This document shows, in pieces, positions 1 through 12,319 of a stretch of DNA of 64,000 nt (position 1 is the stretch's first letter; each line of letters starts with the position of its first letter). The DNA lies in the NCBI RefSeq assembly GCF_000512585.2, contig NC_089241.1:6652001-6716000 (forward strand), read 5' to 3'. A program made the position numbers and the translations under genes. Below the pieces are notes generated by a model. That model had not been told where the DNA came from. It made no database searches and was given only the letters and a program-made list of their open reading frames with translations. This DNA is from Kwoniella bestiolae CBS 10118. Its lineage: Eukaryota > Basidiomycota > Tremellomycetes > Tremellales > Cryptococcaceae.

Positions 1-309
1 CCAAGACTCCATTGAGATCTGCGTTCGGTTTAAGTTCGTTTCCTTCCGAACCGAAGCCAAGTTTGCCGTTGGGTAGTCACAATCTCTTGTTTTTGTCATG
101 TAACGCGCTTTTGGAAACCGGTTCTTGGGAAGGATCTCTGATATATAGGGCAAAAGACTTTTGGCACTGTTCTTCTTCACATCAACTATCCCCAACCATA
201 ATTCTCGTTTTCCGAGTTCCTGCAGCTTCGTAGCCGGTCGTTCAACTCGCCACCGCTTCAAGCTCTTCTTATTTCCTCTGGATAGGTCAAAAGGATACTC
301 ATCTTCACC
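1..309. other. 5' flank of the WSC-protein gene
   Basis: No convincing gene. The short open frame at 12-233 has no domain. The stretch just before the ATG at 310 is CT-rich, as expected for a promoter and 5' UTR of the gene that follows. Confidence 0.5.
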
Positions 310-3300
310 ATGTTGACCTATACTCTTTACGCCCTCCTACAACTCCTATCCTTCTTCTCCGTAGTATCGGCTTACGCTGATACCGACACAATCACCTGGG
401 GTGGAGACAATGGTCGAACAGGTTACCAGAAGTGGGTTTTTCTCGAATATCTAGGTCTTTCACGCTGTGCTGACACCTTGGAATAGTAACCACAACATGG
501 ATCCTGCAGTGGTAGGCAGTGCTCAATTCGGTCAGATCTTCAAGACCAAGTTGCCCGGCAATTATGATGGTGTACCAGAACAAGTCTTCGCATCACCCCT
601 TGTATATACCACCGGCGACGGGGTTCAATATATCTACCTTGCCACGCAGCAGAACAACATCTACAAGCTCAACGCCAAGACCGGAGCCATCGTGGCCTCT
701 CGAAACCTCCACATTCCCTTCTTGACTGCCGACCTGGACGGCTGTGTAGACATCAATCCTCACGTTGGTTCTACTGCTACCGGCGTTATCGATCCAAACA
801 CCAATACCTGGTATCTCACCACCAAAACCTATGCGGACCAAGGCGTTAAAGGCGCACAGGGCCGACCCAACGGAAGATACTACGTTCATGCCATCAGCGT
901 CGATGATCTTTCTGAGAGAAGCAATTTCCCCGTCGACCTGGAAGGTACTGTTGCAAGAAACAACCCCGCTCGGTCCTTTAACGGAGGAATCCACCATCAA
1001 AGACCCGCTCTTCTCCAACAGGGCCAGTACATCTATGCTGGATTCGCTTCTCACTGTGTCCAATACAACTTCACTGGATGGATCATGGGTTGGGACAAGG
1101 ACACTGGAAAGACTGTCGAGAGGTATGCCACTGAAGGCGCTGGTGTCAAGAATACTGTACCTGGTGCCGGAGTGTGGATGTCAGGTGGTGGTCTCGCTTC
1201 CGACAACGCTGGCTCCATGTTCTTTGCTTCCGGTAACGGTTACGCCTCTCAGCTGAATGGTATCCCCGTTTCCGGTCGACAACCTCCTACCTCTCTCGAA
1301 GAAGCTGCTGTCCACATGACAATAAATGGCGATGGTAGCCTTACACCTGTGGACTTCTTCATGCCTTGGGAGAAAACACAGCTCGATGGTGCCGACAAAG
1401 ATTTAGGTACTTCACCACTCGAGTTGTTGCCTAGTCAGTTTTCCTGTGGTAACGTGAAGAGAATCGGTGTGGTGACCGGAAAGAGTGGAAAAACCTACTG
1501 GCTGGATCTTGACAACATGGGAGGATATCAGAATGGCGCAAACAAGCTGGATAATGTGCTCCAGGTCTACCAAAACGAGAACTCCGTCTATGCTGGTGCC
1601 GGTGTGTATCCCTTAGAAGGAGGCTACATCTATATCAACGTCATTCAATACCCCACACACGTGTTCAAGTTCTCTTGCGACAACGGAGTGCCCTCTTTCA
1701 CCAAGGTAGCCGACAGTCCCGAGAAGAATGCTTATATCCTTGGTGTCGGACACGGTACCACCACCTCTCTTAAGGATCAAGCCGGTACAGGTCTCGTGTG
1801 GACTTCCGATGTCGAAGGCTCGAACCTCCGTATCTATAATGCCGTTCCTCAGAATGGTCAATTGACCTTGATCAACTCCTTCAACGTTCCCGGAACCACC
1901 AAGTTCAGTCGCCCAGTTTTTGGTGATGGTCGAGTCTACATGATCACTACATTGGGATACTTCTACGGTTTTGGATCTCCTGTCAACCTCCCCCTTAACT
2001 GTTCTTCACCATACGACTTCGGTACTGTAGACCTCAACAGCACTTCCGTATACAAGACTATCCAATGTCAAGCCAATGTCGATACCCAAGTCACAGGTCT
2101 CAGTATCAGTGGTAACAAAAACTTCATTCTTGGTAATTCTTCCACACTGCCAGTATCGGTTCCAATGGGCAAGACCTTCTCTTTCCAAGCAGCTTTCAAA
2201 CCTGCCCAAGTTGGATCTCTATCTTCAGACGTCTTGGTCAACACTACTCAAGGTGCCGCTGTCACAGGATTCACCACCAGTACTCCCGTCCGTTTGAAGG
2301 GTGTCGGTCAGAGTACCAGTGCAATCCTCGCTGTGACCCCAAACACAGTCAGTTTCGATGGTGTTATCACTGGTCAGCAAACTGGTGGGGTCAGTCAATC
2401 CGTGATCTTGCTGAACATTGGGAATGCCAACCTCACCATCACCGGAATTCAATGCTCAGACGCAAGTGAGACCGGTCCCTTTACCACCAAGCAGGTAGTC
2501 AATGCGTCGGTTTCATGTGGTCCATTTACCTTCACCAAGATCCCAACCACTATTGCCGGGAACAGCCAAGCTACGGTGAACATCGCATTTGACCCTCAAG
2601 CTTCCGGCAACTATGCTACATTCCTCAATGTGCAGTCTACTGGTGGAACCAAGGTTATCGATGTTCTCGGTGTAGCAGGAGATTACCCGAGCGCCTTGTT
2701 GGAGTTCCAGACACCCGACGGGACCGGATGGGTCAAGTATGACAACTCAACCCCTTTCACTTTTGGTGATGTTCTTGAAAACACTTCTCGAAATCTCAAG
2801 ATGCGTTTGACGAATCAAGGTACCAACAGCTCGACCAGGCTCTCCGTCACCGTGTCTAAGCCGCCTTTCGGTGTATCTGGAATCATTGGTGCCGCGAATC
2901 AGGTGGACCTTGCCGAGGGAACGACCCTTGCGCCCGGTGAAAGCGCTACTGCCACTTTGTACTGTTCAGTACCCAAGAGTCAGATCAACGTCGACTCATA
3001 TTCTGGTTCTGCTGGGTGGACCATGAACCTCGGTGACCCTTCGTTCGGTAAACAACACATCCAATTCGCTTGTAATGCTGTCAGTGAACAATCCTTACCT
3101 CAATTCGCCAACGGGACTGCCAAATACAGATATCAAGGATGTTACAAGGAGAATAACCCAGGTCGTCAAATGAAGACACAAATCTACGGCAATGGCGCCA
3201 ACACCAACGAGATGTGTACCAAAGCTTGTTCAGATGCTGGCTATACCTACGCAGGAACACAATACCTCTCGGAATGTTGGTGTTCCCCTTACCCTCCTAC

Positions 3301-5959
3301 CCTGCAAGTGGACGAGGCCAACTGCAACTTTGCCTGTTCCAGTAACATCAACGAGATCTGTGGTGGTAATGGGGTTGACCAAGCCGGTTCATACATCTCC
3401 TTATTCATGGATGTCACTCAAGGTGCTGGTAGCGTACCAAAAGGTCCTTTCGTCAATAACGGAACCAACGGGTACACCAGCATTGGATGTTACACTGAAG
3501 GGACTGGTGGTCGAGCTTTATCGATCGGCAAAGGATTAGGGCAAGCCACAAACGTCGCCAACTGTACTGCAGCTTGTCAGGGATACGCTTACGCCGGTGT
3601 CGAATACGGTCAAGAGTGCTATTGTGGCAACACCATTGGTACTGGATCGGTTCCTGCTCCTTTGACTGACTGTAACATGGTGTGCGCCGGCAACAGCAGC
3701 GAATACTGTGGTGCTGGAAGCAGACTCAACATGTATGCTCTCAATGTTTCGGCCACTTCGACCTCCGCTAGCTCCGCGTCAGCCTCTGCCACTTCCTCAC
3801 CATCAGCCACCCCTACAGGACCCGTGCATCCACCAAAGATCGGCTCTTACAGCTTCGTCGACTGTCATACCGAAGCCACCAACGGGAGGGCATTGGCTGG
3901 CAAGACAGTAGCAACGGACGATATGACGCTTGACAAGTGTGCCGAGAGCTGTTCGGGTTTCCTCTACTTTGGTGTCGAGTATTCCAGAGAATGCTACTGT
4001 GGCAATACCATCGGCACAGGCTCAATCACTGCCTCTTTGGCCGATTGCAACATGGTGTGCGCTGGCAGTGGAAGTGAATACTGTGGTGCCGGAAACCGAC
4101 TCAGCTTGTATGCGCTCAACTCCACCACCACATCGACATCCTCGAGTGCCGTATTATCATCAGCTTCCGTATCCGCCTCTGCTATTGCCTCCCCATCAGC
4201 GACTCCTACAGGACCCGTGCATCCACCAGCTATCGGTTCTTACAAATTCCTCAATTGTCAAACCGAGGCTACCAACGCAAGAGCTCTGACTGACAAGACG
4301 GTGGCATCAGACGATATGACACTTGACAAATGTGCCGCGACTTGCTCGGGATTCCTTTACTTTGGTGTGGAATATTCAAGAGAATGTTACTGCGGCAACA
4401 ACCTTGGTACTGGGTCCGTCACTGCTCCTCTGGCCGATTGTAGCATGCTATGCGCTGGCAATAGCCTTGAATATTGCGGTGCTGGAAACAGGCTAAGCTT
4501 GTATGCTTTCAACGCTACTACTTCATCATCGACATCCTCGAGTGCTGGGTCTTCTTCGGTATCAGCCTCAGCCTCAGCCTCGGCCTCGGCCTCAACCTCC
4601 GCCACTGCATCTCCTTCGGCTACACCTACAGGACCCGTTCAACCACCGACGGTCGGATCCTACAAGTTTGTTGACTGTCACACCGAAGGTACCAATGCGA
4701 GAGCATTGACTGGCAAAGCGGTGGCATCCGACGACATGACTCTCGATAAATGCGCTGTAGCTTGTTCCGGCTTCCTCTACTTCGGTGTTGAATACTCTAG
4801 AGAGTGCTACTGTGGCAATACCCTCTCAGCTGGAAGTGTCACAACGTTGGACGGCCGATGCTCGATGCTCTGTGCGGGCGACAAGCTCCAATACTGCGGT
4901 GGCTCGAACGGTCTCTCATTGTATATGTTCAGTAACACGACAACGACTTCCACCAGCGCGATCGCCTCAACAGTGGTATCCAGCTCAGCGTCTTCGAGCG
5001 TTGCATCTTCTTCTGCGGCTGTCTCGAACACCACTTCAATTCCTGCAGCTTCCTCAACGAGTTCCGTCACGCAATCTGTAGCCCCCTCCAACGCGTCTTC
5101 GATTAGTGTTGTGGCCTCTTCGTCAGCGTCTTCAGCAGCGGCTTCGTCATCCAGCTCTGCTGTCCTGAGCTCTTCATCTTCGTCGGCCATCGCAAGCAGT
5201 TCGGTCTCCAGCAAACCCGCGGCCTCCAGCTCTGCTTCCTCCACTATAAGCTCCGCACCAGCCTCAAGTTCAGTCGCACCCTCTTCTTCCGCCTCCAAAT
5301 CTGCTTCTTTGACCAGCTCTTCAGCCTCTCTTGCTCCTTCCGCCTCGGCATCTGCCACGCCTTGGCAATACTTGGGATGTGCCAACGAAACGAACCCTCG
5401 CGCGTTAAGTCTGGCAGCTACCACCTCAAACACCATGACAATCCAGCAATGCCAGTCATACTGTCTGTCGAAGAACTTGCCCTTGGCGGGTCTCGAGTAC
5501 GGAAAAGAATGTTACTGCGGTACCGCACTGCAGTCATACAGTACTCTTGGGTTCACAGGATGCAACATGGCATGCGCCGGTAGCTCATCCGATATCTGTG
5601 GTGGTTCGTCTCGACTTTCGGTATACAACTACACCTCATACGTACCACCTCAATTGGTAGCTTCGGTTGGAACTTACCAGCTTCAAGGTTGTTACACGGA
5701 ACCCAGCAATGGCCGAGCCCTTGCAGCATACAGTTTCACCAACTCCACTGGAATGTCCGCCGAATGGTGTGTATCGGGATGTCAATTGAAAGGTTACGCG
5801 TACGCTGGTATGGAGTACGGTCAGGAATGTTGGTGTGATAACAAGCTCAGCACCAGCTCGGCCAAGGTTACAGATTCATCTTGTAACATGCTTTGTCCAG
5901 GTAATCAAAGAGAATATTGTGGAGCAGGAGGGAAACTAGCATTGTACAAGTCGAACTGA
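310..5959 (+). CDS. Secreted quinoprotein-like propeller protein with seven WSC domains
   Basis: Two exons (310-431, 487-5959) give 1864 residues. The ATG at 310 is chosen because it supplies a signal peptide (MLTYTLYALLQLLSFFSVVSA) that the uninterrupted downstream frame lacks; the 55-base intron has a GTGGGT donor and TAG acceptor. Residues about 25-545 look like a PQQ-type beta-propeller and 550-900 like Ig-like repeats of the ASPM/SPD-2/Hydin kind. Seven cysteine-rich WSC modules begin near residues 919, 1037, 1160, 1290, 1431, 1666 and 1768, separated by Ser/Ala/Thr/Pro-rich linkers that are probably O-glycosylated. WSC modules are carbohydrate-binding or wall-associated in known fungal proteins. 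The tail shows no GPI signal, so secretion or wall retention is likely. Substrate unknown. The large antisense frame at 4807-5436 is a product of the Ser-rich codons. Confidence 0.9.
3800..4870 (+). repeat. Tandem in-gene duplication of WSC-plus-linker units
   Basis: WSC modules 3, 4 and 5 and their linkers are close copies at the DNA level, each roughly 400-430 bases. The shared stretch coding for TPTGPV(H/Q)PP starts near 3810, 4203 and 4623. A short Ser-Ala codon repeat (about 4565-4600) lies in the linker after module 4. This looks like recent tandem duplication within one exon. Confidence 0.8.
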
Positions 5960-7562
5960 GGGATGTGATGAAAAAGAAATTAGAAGAAGTTGCACGAGGG
6001 GGTAGAAGAAGTCAAACATACGAACATTTTAGTAGATAGACACATATTTTGGGATTTAACTAGTTCATATTTTGGGATTTATAGATCATCATAGGATGCA
6101 TAGCCAGTCCAAACGTAAATAGCGTCAGATACTCGGAACGGATGCCCTGCCATCTAGGTCAGTGAATCTCATGTCATAGGATCTTCAAAGCCTGACCGAT
6201 CAGGGTAGTGAAAGCTTGATGTTAGAATCAAATTACCCCATCTTTATATACGGCCACAGAAGGTATCAAACACCGCATCCAGTCCGCTCTGCGAAGTCTT
6301 TAAGTTGCCTATCGCCCGGTTAGTACCAAGGTGGGAGACCAATTGGGGTTCCCGGGTGGTTTTTGGATGTCGAATTGATGATTGCCGGTTTAGGACCGAA
6401 CACTTGGGACACGCATCAGTATTGCTTCAACATACCAGTCTGCTGGGCCCATGTACGCGACCAAAATTCTGGTTTGATTTGGTTCGTTCTAGTTGTCAGA
6501 TGAAATGAGTAGAGTAAACCAACTATCACCTCCGTGGTAGAACGACGATTCCTGCAAGAAAAATTACAATCTGCAAGACTATCAAATTCACATGCTATCA
6601 CCCGATAGCGGCCTCATGGTGCGAAATGATGGGGTTTTGCTTGAATAGAACCTCTCGTCTCAGGAAGGCTTAGCTACTGCCTATCCAACGGTGCAATTGG
6701 GAGTTGTAGACGTCAAGAGTTGAAGCATGACAGCAGGGTGATCACCTCATGTCGATAAAGATGATGATGTCTTCAGTGCATAATATGATATGAGTTTAAA
6801 AGCAGTTCCGGCTAGTCACGTCAAAGGCTATCCGAAGACAAAGGGAAATTGAAGTCTGACCGCATGGAGGGTAGAGAGGGAGAAGAAGAAGAAGGAGGAG
6901 ATGTCTACGTTGACAATGCCCGTGTTGTATGTAGCAAACACACATACACAAACCCACAGACCTCAGGGACCGGGAAGTACGGAGTGACACCTACCGCTTT
7001 TATACCGGTTATGATTCACATGTCCGAGACCGGTATAAGGGTATTAGGATGGATTTGTAATGCATGGATCGTGAGTTGGTGGATTGAGGAGGGAGTGATT
7101 AGGAATATTCTGTAATTAGTTGTAATGATTCCTACCACGTTTGTCATCAAATTCCCATCAAATTAAATTGATGGGTTATAATTTACCACCGCACGGGTCA
7201 CCCCCCTAAAAAAAGAAAACACCAAACAGAGAAAAAAAACATTCCAGCTATTCGTCTCTTCGTCTTTGCGTCGTTCTCATCTCTCTTTTCCATCCTTGCA
7301 TCCCATTCATTCGCTCACTCACTTGCATCTTATATTTATAATATCATCTTCACCTCGTCAAACTTCATTCCCTCTGTCAGGATATCAGGAAAGACAAACG
7401 AAACACCTCCTTCCCCACTGTCTTTAAATCTGTTTTCCCTCTGAAAATCCCAATCAACTTTTTTGACGCGTCCACCCTACCCGTTATCGTATAAACAACT
7501 CGCACCTCTTCACTCTCCCTTTGTTAATCATCCATATATAATAGTATACCATCCAACCAACA
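5960..7562. other. Intergenic: WSC-gene 3' end and elongase promoter
   Basis: I see no gene. Frames at 6305-6508, 6849-7115 and 7463-7978 lack domains; the last overlaps elongase exons. The last 330 bases are CT-rich with an AT-rich TATATTTATAATAT run near 7332, typical of a strong fungal promoter. A 10-base inverted repeat lies at 7000-7038. Confidence 0.55.
7000..7038. repeat. Inverted repeat TTATACCGGT / ACCGGTATAA
   Basis: Perfect 10-base arms at 7000-7009 and 7029-7038 separated by 19 bases, about 525 bases upstream of the elongase ATG. It could be a binding site for a dimeric regulator or a fold-back. Confidence 0.6.
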
Positions 7563-9414
7563 ATGTCACCTTTCTCAGCATGGACTCCTGGACCAGGACC
7601 TCTCTACACCATCATCACCACCGCATGGGAGACTCTCGGTGTACCCAAGGTACCCATCCAGTACAAGACCTGGGTACCTGGATCATCCCCCCTCTCCACC
7701 CAAAAAGAAGTGGTAGCTGCTATCGGTACTTATCTCCTCGTCATCTTTGGTGGAAGAGAGCTCATGAAGTGGGTACAATCACACACCCTCAGCCTCGTAC
7801 GATACGTCATGCTGATGTGCTTCCCCGTCTACATAGGAAGAGACAACCTTTCAAGCTCACCGGTCCATTCAGGTTCCACAATGTTTACCTCACTCTCGGT
7901 TCAGGTCTCCTCCTCGCTTTGATGCTCGAAGAGATGTACGTTTATAATCCATCATATACTCTCTACTGCATATACTAATGCCCCACCTCAGCGTCCCAAT
8001 GTTCCTCAAACACGGTTTCTTCTGGTCCATCTGTAACCCCACCGCTTTCACACCTGTAAGTCTTATCTTTTCCCCAAAGAATTTGAACATTATTATCATA
8101 TAAGAGACATGCTGATGACGTTATACTTCAATTGAATTGATTGTTTCTAGCGACTCGTCACTTACTACATGATCAACTACTATATCAAATACGTTGAGCT
8201 CATCGACACCGTCTTCCTCGTCCTTAAGAAGAAACCTTTGGGTGAGATCATATTTACTCCAACTAGACGTGGGAAAATGTACTGATACACCGTTATAGCC
8301 TTCCTCCACGTCTTCCACCACGCTGCTACTGCCATCTTGTGTTTCACCCAACTTGAAGGAGAGACCTCTGTCGTGAGTTTGTTCAGTCACCAGCGTACTT
8401 GGAGCGATTTAACTGATCAAATGCCCATCATAGCAATGGGTCGTCATCACCCTCAACCTCCTCGTTCACGTTATCATGTGTGAGTATATAAGATTCTAAC
8501 TCCTATAGTCGCGGCATCTACTGACCAGTGGTTTCCAACAGACTACTACTACTACGCTACCGCTGGTGGTGCCAAGATCTGGGTTTGTTTCCCCCTTTTC
8601 TCTCTCCCCGTTATTCCTATGCTGACTCCTGATCCTTACTTGTAGTGGAAGAAATACCTCACCTCGATGCAAATCACCCAATTCATCATCGACCTCTTCA
8701 TCGTCTACTTTGCCAGCACGTTTTTATTCTCCTACCGTTTCGGGCACAACCAATATCCAAACTTACCATTCCCAGTCTCACCCTCTAGTTCGCGTCGTTT
8801 CCTTTCTCTTCTCTCTTCGTTTTGAGTTTTTGGATGTCTTACATTCATCCCTTTCGTAATCGAACAAACACTTTGTTGTTTGTATGACTCGCGAAAGCAG
8901 TATCCCCGCCGCTTCAATCACCGCTCCAACCTCTTCATTCTTCGCTGTCATTTGGTTGTGCCCCACAAAGGGCCGTCAATTTTGCTGACTAAATTGTTTT
9001 CGTTCATTTAGCCTACAACCACTTCGCGACCACGTACACTGTTCTCCCAGTCGTCGGTGATTGTGCAGGAAGCGAGGGTGCCGCTCTCTTCGGCTGTGGT
9101 CTCTTGACTTCTTACCTCTTCCTTTTCATTGCGTGAGTTGGCGAAATATATCCCTTCTCTTGAATCTTTCGTTTCTATACCCACCGCCCTTGCAGATCAT
9201 TCCATCACCATTATATCCCATCATCCACTTGGCTCAAGCTTTCACCTTGCTGATATACCTTCTGATCACAGCTTCTACCGAGCCACCTACAAGAAAGGTG
9301 CCGCCGCAAGAAAGGCTAACGGTAAAGCCGATGTCAGAGGATCATCCAAATCCAAAGTGAGTGGGCGTGGATTCGGACTATGTCGATCAGTCAAGCTGAC
9401 ATCTTCTTTAGTAG
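7563..9414 (+). CDS. ELO-family very-long-chain fatty acid elongase
   Basis: Ten exons: 7563-7768, 7837-7935, 7992-8055, 8151-8241, 8299-8372, 8434-8479, 8542-8582, 8646-8715, 9012-9132, 9272-9356, then TAG at 9412-9414 after the last intron; 299 residues. ELO proteins condense malonyl-CoA with acyl-CoA in the ER. The histidine box HVFHH is at about 157-161, preceded by KYVELIDTVFLVLKKK and followed by the MYYYYYATAG block and a multi-pass hydrophobic tail ending in a Lys-rich stretch. The eighth intron (8716-9011, 296 bases) is much longer than the others, and only a GC donor (A|GCACGT) keeps the conserved YFATYNHF reading. If the first AG of the last intron is used, the stop follows directly after the lysine codon; use of the next AG (exon from 9415) would add 16 residues. 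Confidence 0.92.
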
Positions 9415-10315
9415 GTGATCGTGCAGAACAAAAGGGGGACAACCGTAATTACGGAAGTTCAATAAGTTGAGGTGGTGGAGGGGAAGGAGGAGTGGTCGAA
9501 CCGGGGTAGATTCAGGATCTGTAGAAGTAAGAGAGGCAGGATTAGACTGGAGGAGTGACAGGGACGTCACATAGAATCTCATTTTCTCTCATTTGGAAAC
9601 GGAAAAGGCGGATATCGGACGGGAAGGGGAAAGGGAAAAAGGAGTATACCAAAAACATTTGATTCCCATCTTCAACCTCATTCTCATTCACTTCTTTCAA
9701 GTAAAAAATCATAAAAACCCATTTCATTCATCAGTAATTCTTCTCTTTTCTCTTTTTCTCTCGAATCTATCATTCTTTTGGTCTTTAGTTGGACTAGAAA
9801 TTACATACAACAAACACACAATCAAAATCATTCATGTCTTTCCCATGTCATGCAGAAAACATACCAAAACAGTCTTTGAAAAAGGCGCAAAGCCGTGCTG
9901 CTTACATGTGAATATCGACCGAAGGGATGTGGTAGTCAGTGCTTCCGCCTGAGTCCTGATACCCTTTCATGGTTCTTATGCTGATGCTGTCAATTATCAT
10001 CGTATAGCATCTTGATCGATAGAGGAGATAGAGCTCGGTGAGGCGGTTCAGACATGGGGATGTGTATATGCATGACATGAAGTGGGATGACATGGGTCTA
10101 TCCATCTATAGAACAAAGCAAAAAATCGGTGTTCAAGGGGTTTGTCCTCCTTCTTCTTCGTACTCCAGCTCGCATAGCCATCTTCTTTTTGAATAGTGTA
10201 CCAAACCACGTATTGTTCTGTGTCTTCCTCTACATTTTCTTTGTATATCTTGAACCGCAGACGACGAGCTCTTTTCGTTGCTTGTCCAATCTGTCCCGAC
10301 CTTGATTCCTCCAAC
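9415..10315. other. Convergent 3' region between elongase and PER1
   Basis: About 900 bases between two stop codons that face each other. It is AT- and CT-rich and holds only short frames without domains (9593-9952, 10048-10314), so I see 3' UTRs and nothing else. Confidence 0.5.
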
Positions 10316-11829
10316 TCACTCTGGCTTATCGACCTTTGGGCTCCTACCCGGACTCAACCCCTTGGAGAGCTTAGGCGTTGAAGCGATCTGAATGAAATTG
10401 GGTGTTCTAGGCACCTCCAATTCCCCTTCCCCTTCCACTCCTTCCCCTTTCTCACCCGCATTACCACTTTGCGTCAAAGGTCTAGACCTGGCAGATAACA
10501 TGGTCCCCTCCAGCTCGATCGTATCTTCCACCATGAAATGCCACCACGCAATAGTAAGTGGTATGGTACTAGCGTGCCACAACGAATGAGCATCGATAAC
10601 TCTAAACACTGGGGAAAAGTCGAATAGTTCAAATCCCATTGCGCATGTCGTTAGAAACACCAAGATCATGGGTGTCTGCCATTCCTTTGGTTTTGGATTT
10701 TGTTGTAATGGTTCATGTGGTGGGTATGGTTTGGGGAAAGAGTACGTCTTGCCTAGAAGGGTCATACGCGGATAGGGGTATTTGAAAGATAGGGTCCAGG
10801 CGATCCAGAGGAGGTTATGTATGGAGGCGAGGACGAGGTTGAATTTCGTGTGATAGCCGTATGGGAATGATCCAAGAGGGAAGGATAGGAGGTAGGTGAA
10901 GTGTCCTAAAACTATGAAAGCTAGGATTGCCGCGATGGGGATTAGGAGACGAGAAGAGGACATGGGGGTGCGAAGATGGAAGATACGGATGAGGGTGTAG
11001 AGGAGGGTGAAGGAGATGGTAAGGGTTGCGGAGAAGTAATCTAGACGTTCGGTTGTTGGTGTGTCTAAGTACATCCTCGAGGTCAGTATGGTCTACATTA
11101 TGGGGGAAGGATGAGATACGAGATGAGATAGTATGAGTGAGAGGAATGACCCACCCCTAGCATGAAATACCGAACTCCATATCCAAGTGTTGACCTGGAC
11201 CCAACCCAGCGAAGTCAACCAGCTCCTCATTCCATTCTCTTTGCGTACTCTTCGTCGGAGCTGCTCTAACCCTTTGAGGTTCACGTACAGGTTACCGAGC
11301 GACATGAGGATAGAGAAGGGTTCTTGGAATGGTCCGAGGCGGTAGAACGCCCATTTGCCGTAGACTATATGTGTTATACGAGGTAGTCAGTGTAATGATC
11401 GTTGGTTAAAGCAAGACTGGAATGAAACGGCAACGGAGATGATCATGCAAGGATAGCATTATAGAAGGAGAATGACACCATAACAGGTCGAGAGCACCAT
11501 CACGACATCATAGTCAAAGTACCACAACACTCATCCCTCGCTTCGCTCGTGATTCGTGCATTAAACTTACACTGGTGCGCCTTGCTCCCCGGTCTGATAT
11601 GATCCGTAAACGTATGTCCGCATTCATACGCGCAATTCTCTTTACAAGTCCATCCGAATGCCCTCAAATACCCAGGGAGGGGAGGTTGATGGGGCTCGCA
11701 GTAGGTCAGTTGACAGCCTTTGAGACAATGCTGAAATGTGGGATTACGGTCGCCGGAGGAAGCGAGGATTGGGAGGGCGAGGACGAGGGCGAGTGAAAGG
11801 ATCAGGAGGAGGGTGGGTCGTGGGGCCAT
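10316..11829 (-). CDS. PER1: PER1/PGAP3-type GPI-lipid remodelling protein
   Basis: Three exons in reading order (11571-11829, 11155-11364, 10316-11064), 405 residues. Known members act in the ER/Golgi on GPI anchors, removing the sn-2 acyl chain before lipid remodelling. Seen here: a signal peptide, a Cys-rich luminal head with paired cysteines (QHCLKGCQLTYC, CKENCAYECG), then YGKWAFYRLGPFQEPFSI, SSVFHARDTPTTERLDYFSA and several membrane segments, and near the end DAHSLWHASTIP, the conserved Asp/His block of the CREST superfamily. The last 80 residues are a Ser/Pro/Glu-rich tail. The first intron is 206 bases. Divergent from the ENPP gene. Confidence 0.93.
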
Positions 11830-12319
11830 GTTGATGAACTGTGATTGCCCCTAGAGGAGTGGAAATCGATAAAGAGTGTGCTGGTGGTAGAGAGGTGGGA
11901 TTTCCTGCTCTTGGTGTCTTGAGATGGGTTATGTGCAGCTTGAATGATGAAGAGAGGAAATAATGGGTGGATGGGAATGAAATGATTGATGATGAAAACA
12001 AGTTGGTGGGAGCAACGACGATCCTACGAGTACGCGACTCTGATGGTGATTAACCCCAACCGTAATCGTCATTACGATCCATTCCTATCTTGCAATCGGG
12101 TGTTCTTTGATCCCGTTAATGAGTTATTACAAATATCGACCCCTGATGACCCTCCACTTTGTCGCATCTTTCATGTCCACCCAACCCAACTGCCGGATCT
12201 CTCTTCGACCTATGACTACTCAGAATATACTTGGGAAGATCATCTGATCAACTAAGTTGAACCTGGCATTTGGTTGAAGTCAATACCAAACACCCCTGTT
12301 CCAGACCCGGCACAACGAC
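11830..12319. other. Divergent promoter of PER1 and the ENPP gene
   Basis: 490 bases between two start codons pointing away from each other. The frame at 11986-12255 has no domain and is probably chance. Confidence 0.5.

Noticed and set aside
4807..5436. 209-residue antisense open frame, Glu/Ala-rich
   Set aside because: It is the complement of Ser/Ala-rich codons of the WSC linker; low complexity and no start or splice support.
11986..12255. 89-residue frame in the PER1/ENPP divergent promoter
   Set aside because: No domain and no codon pattern; it occupies a promoter expected to be non-coding.
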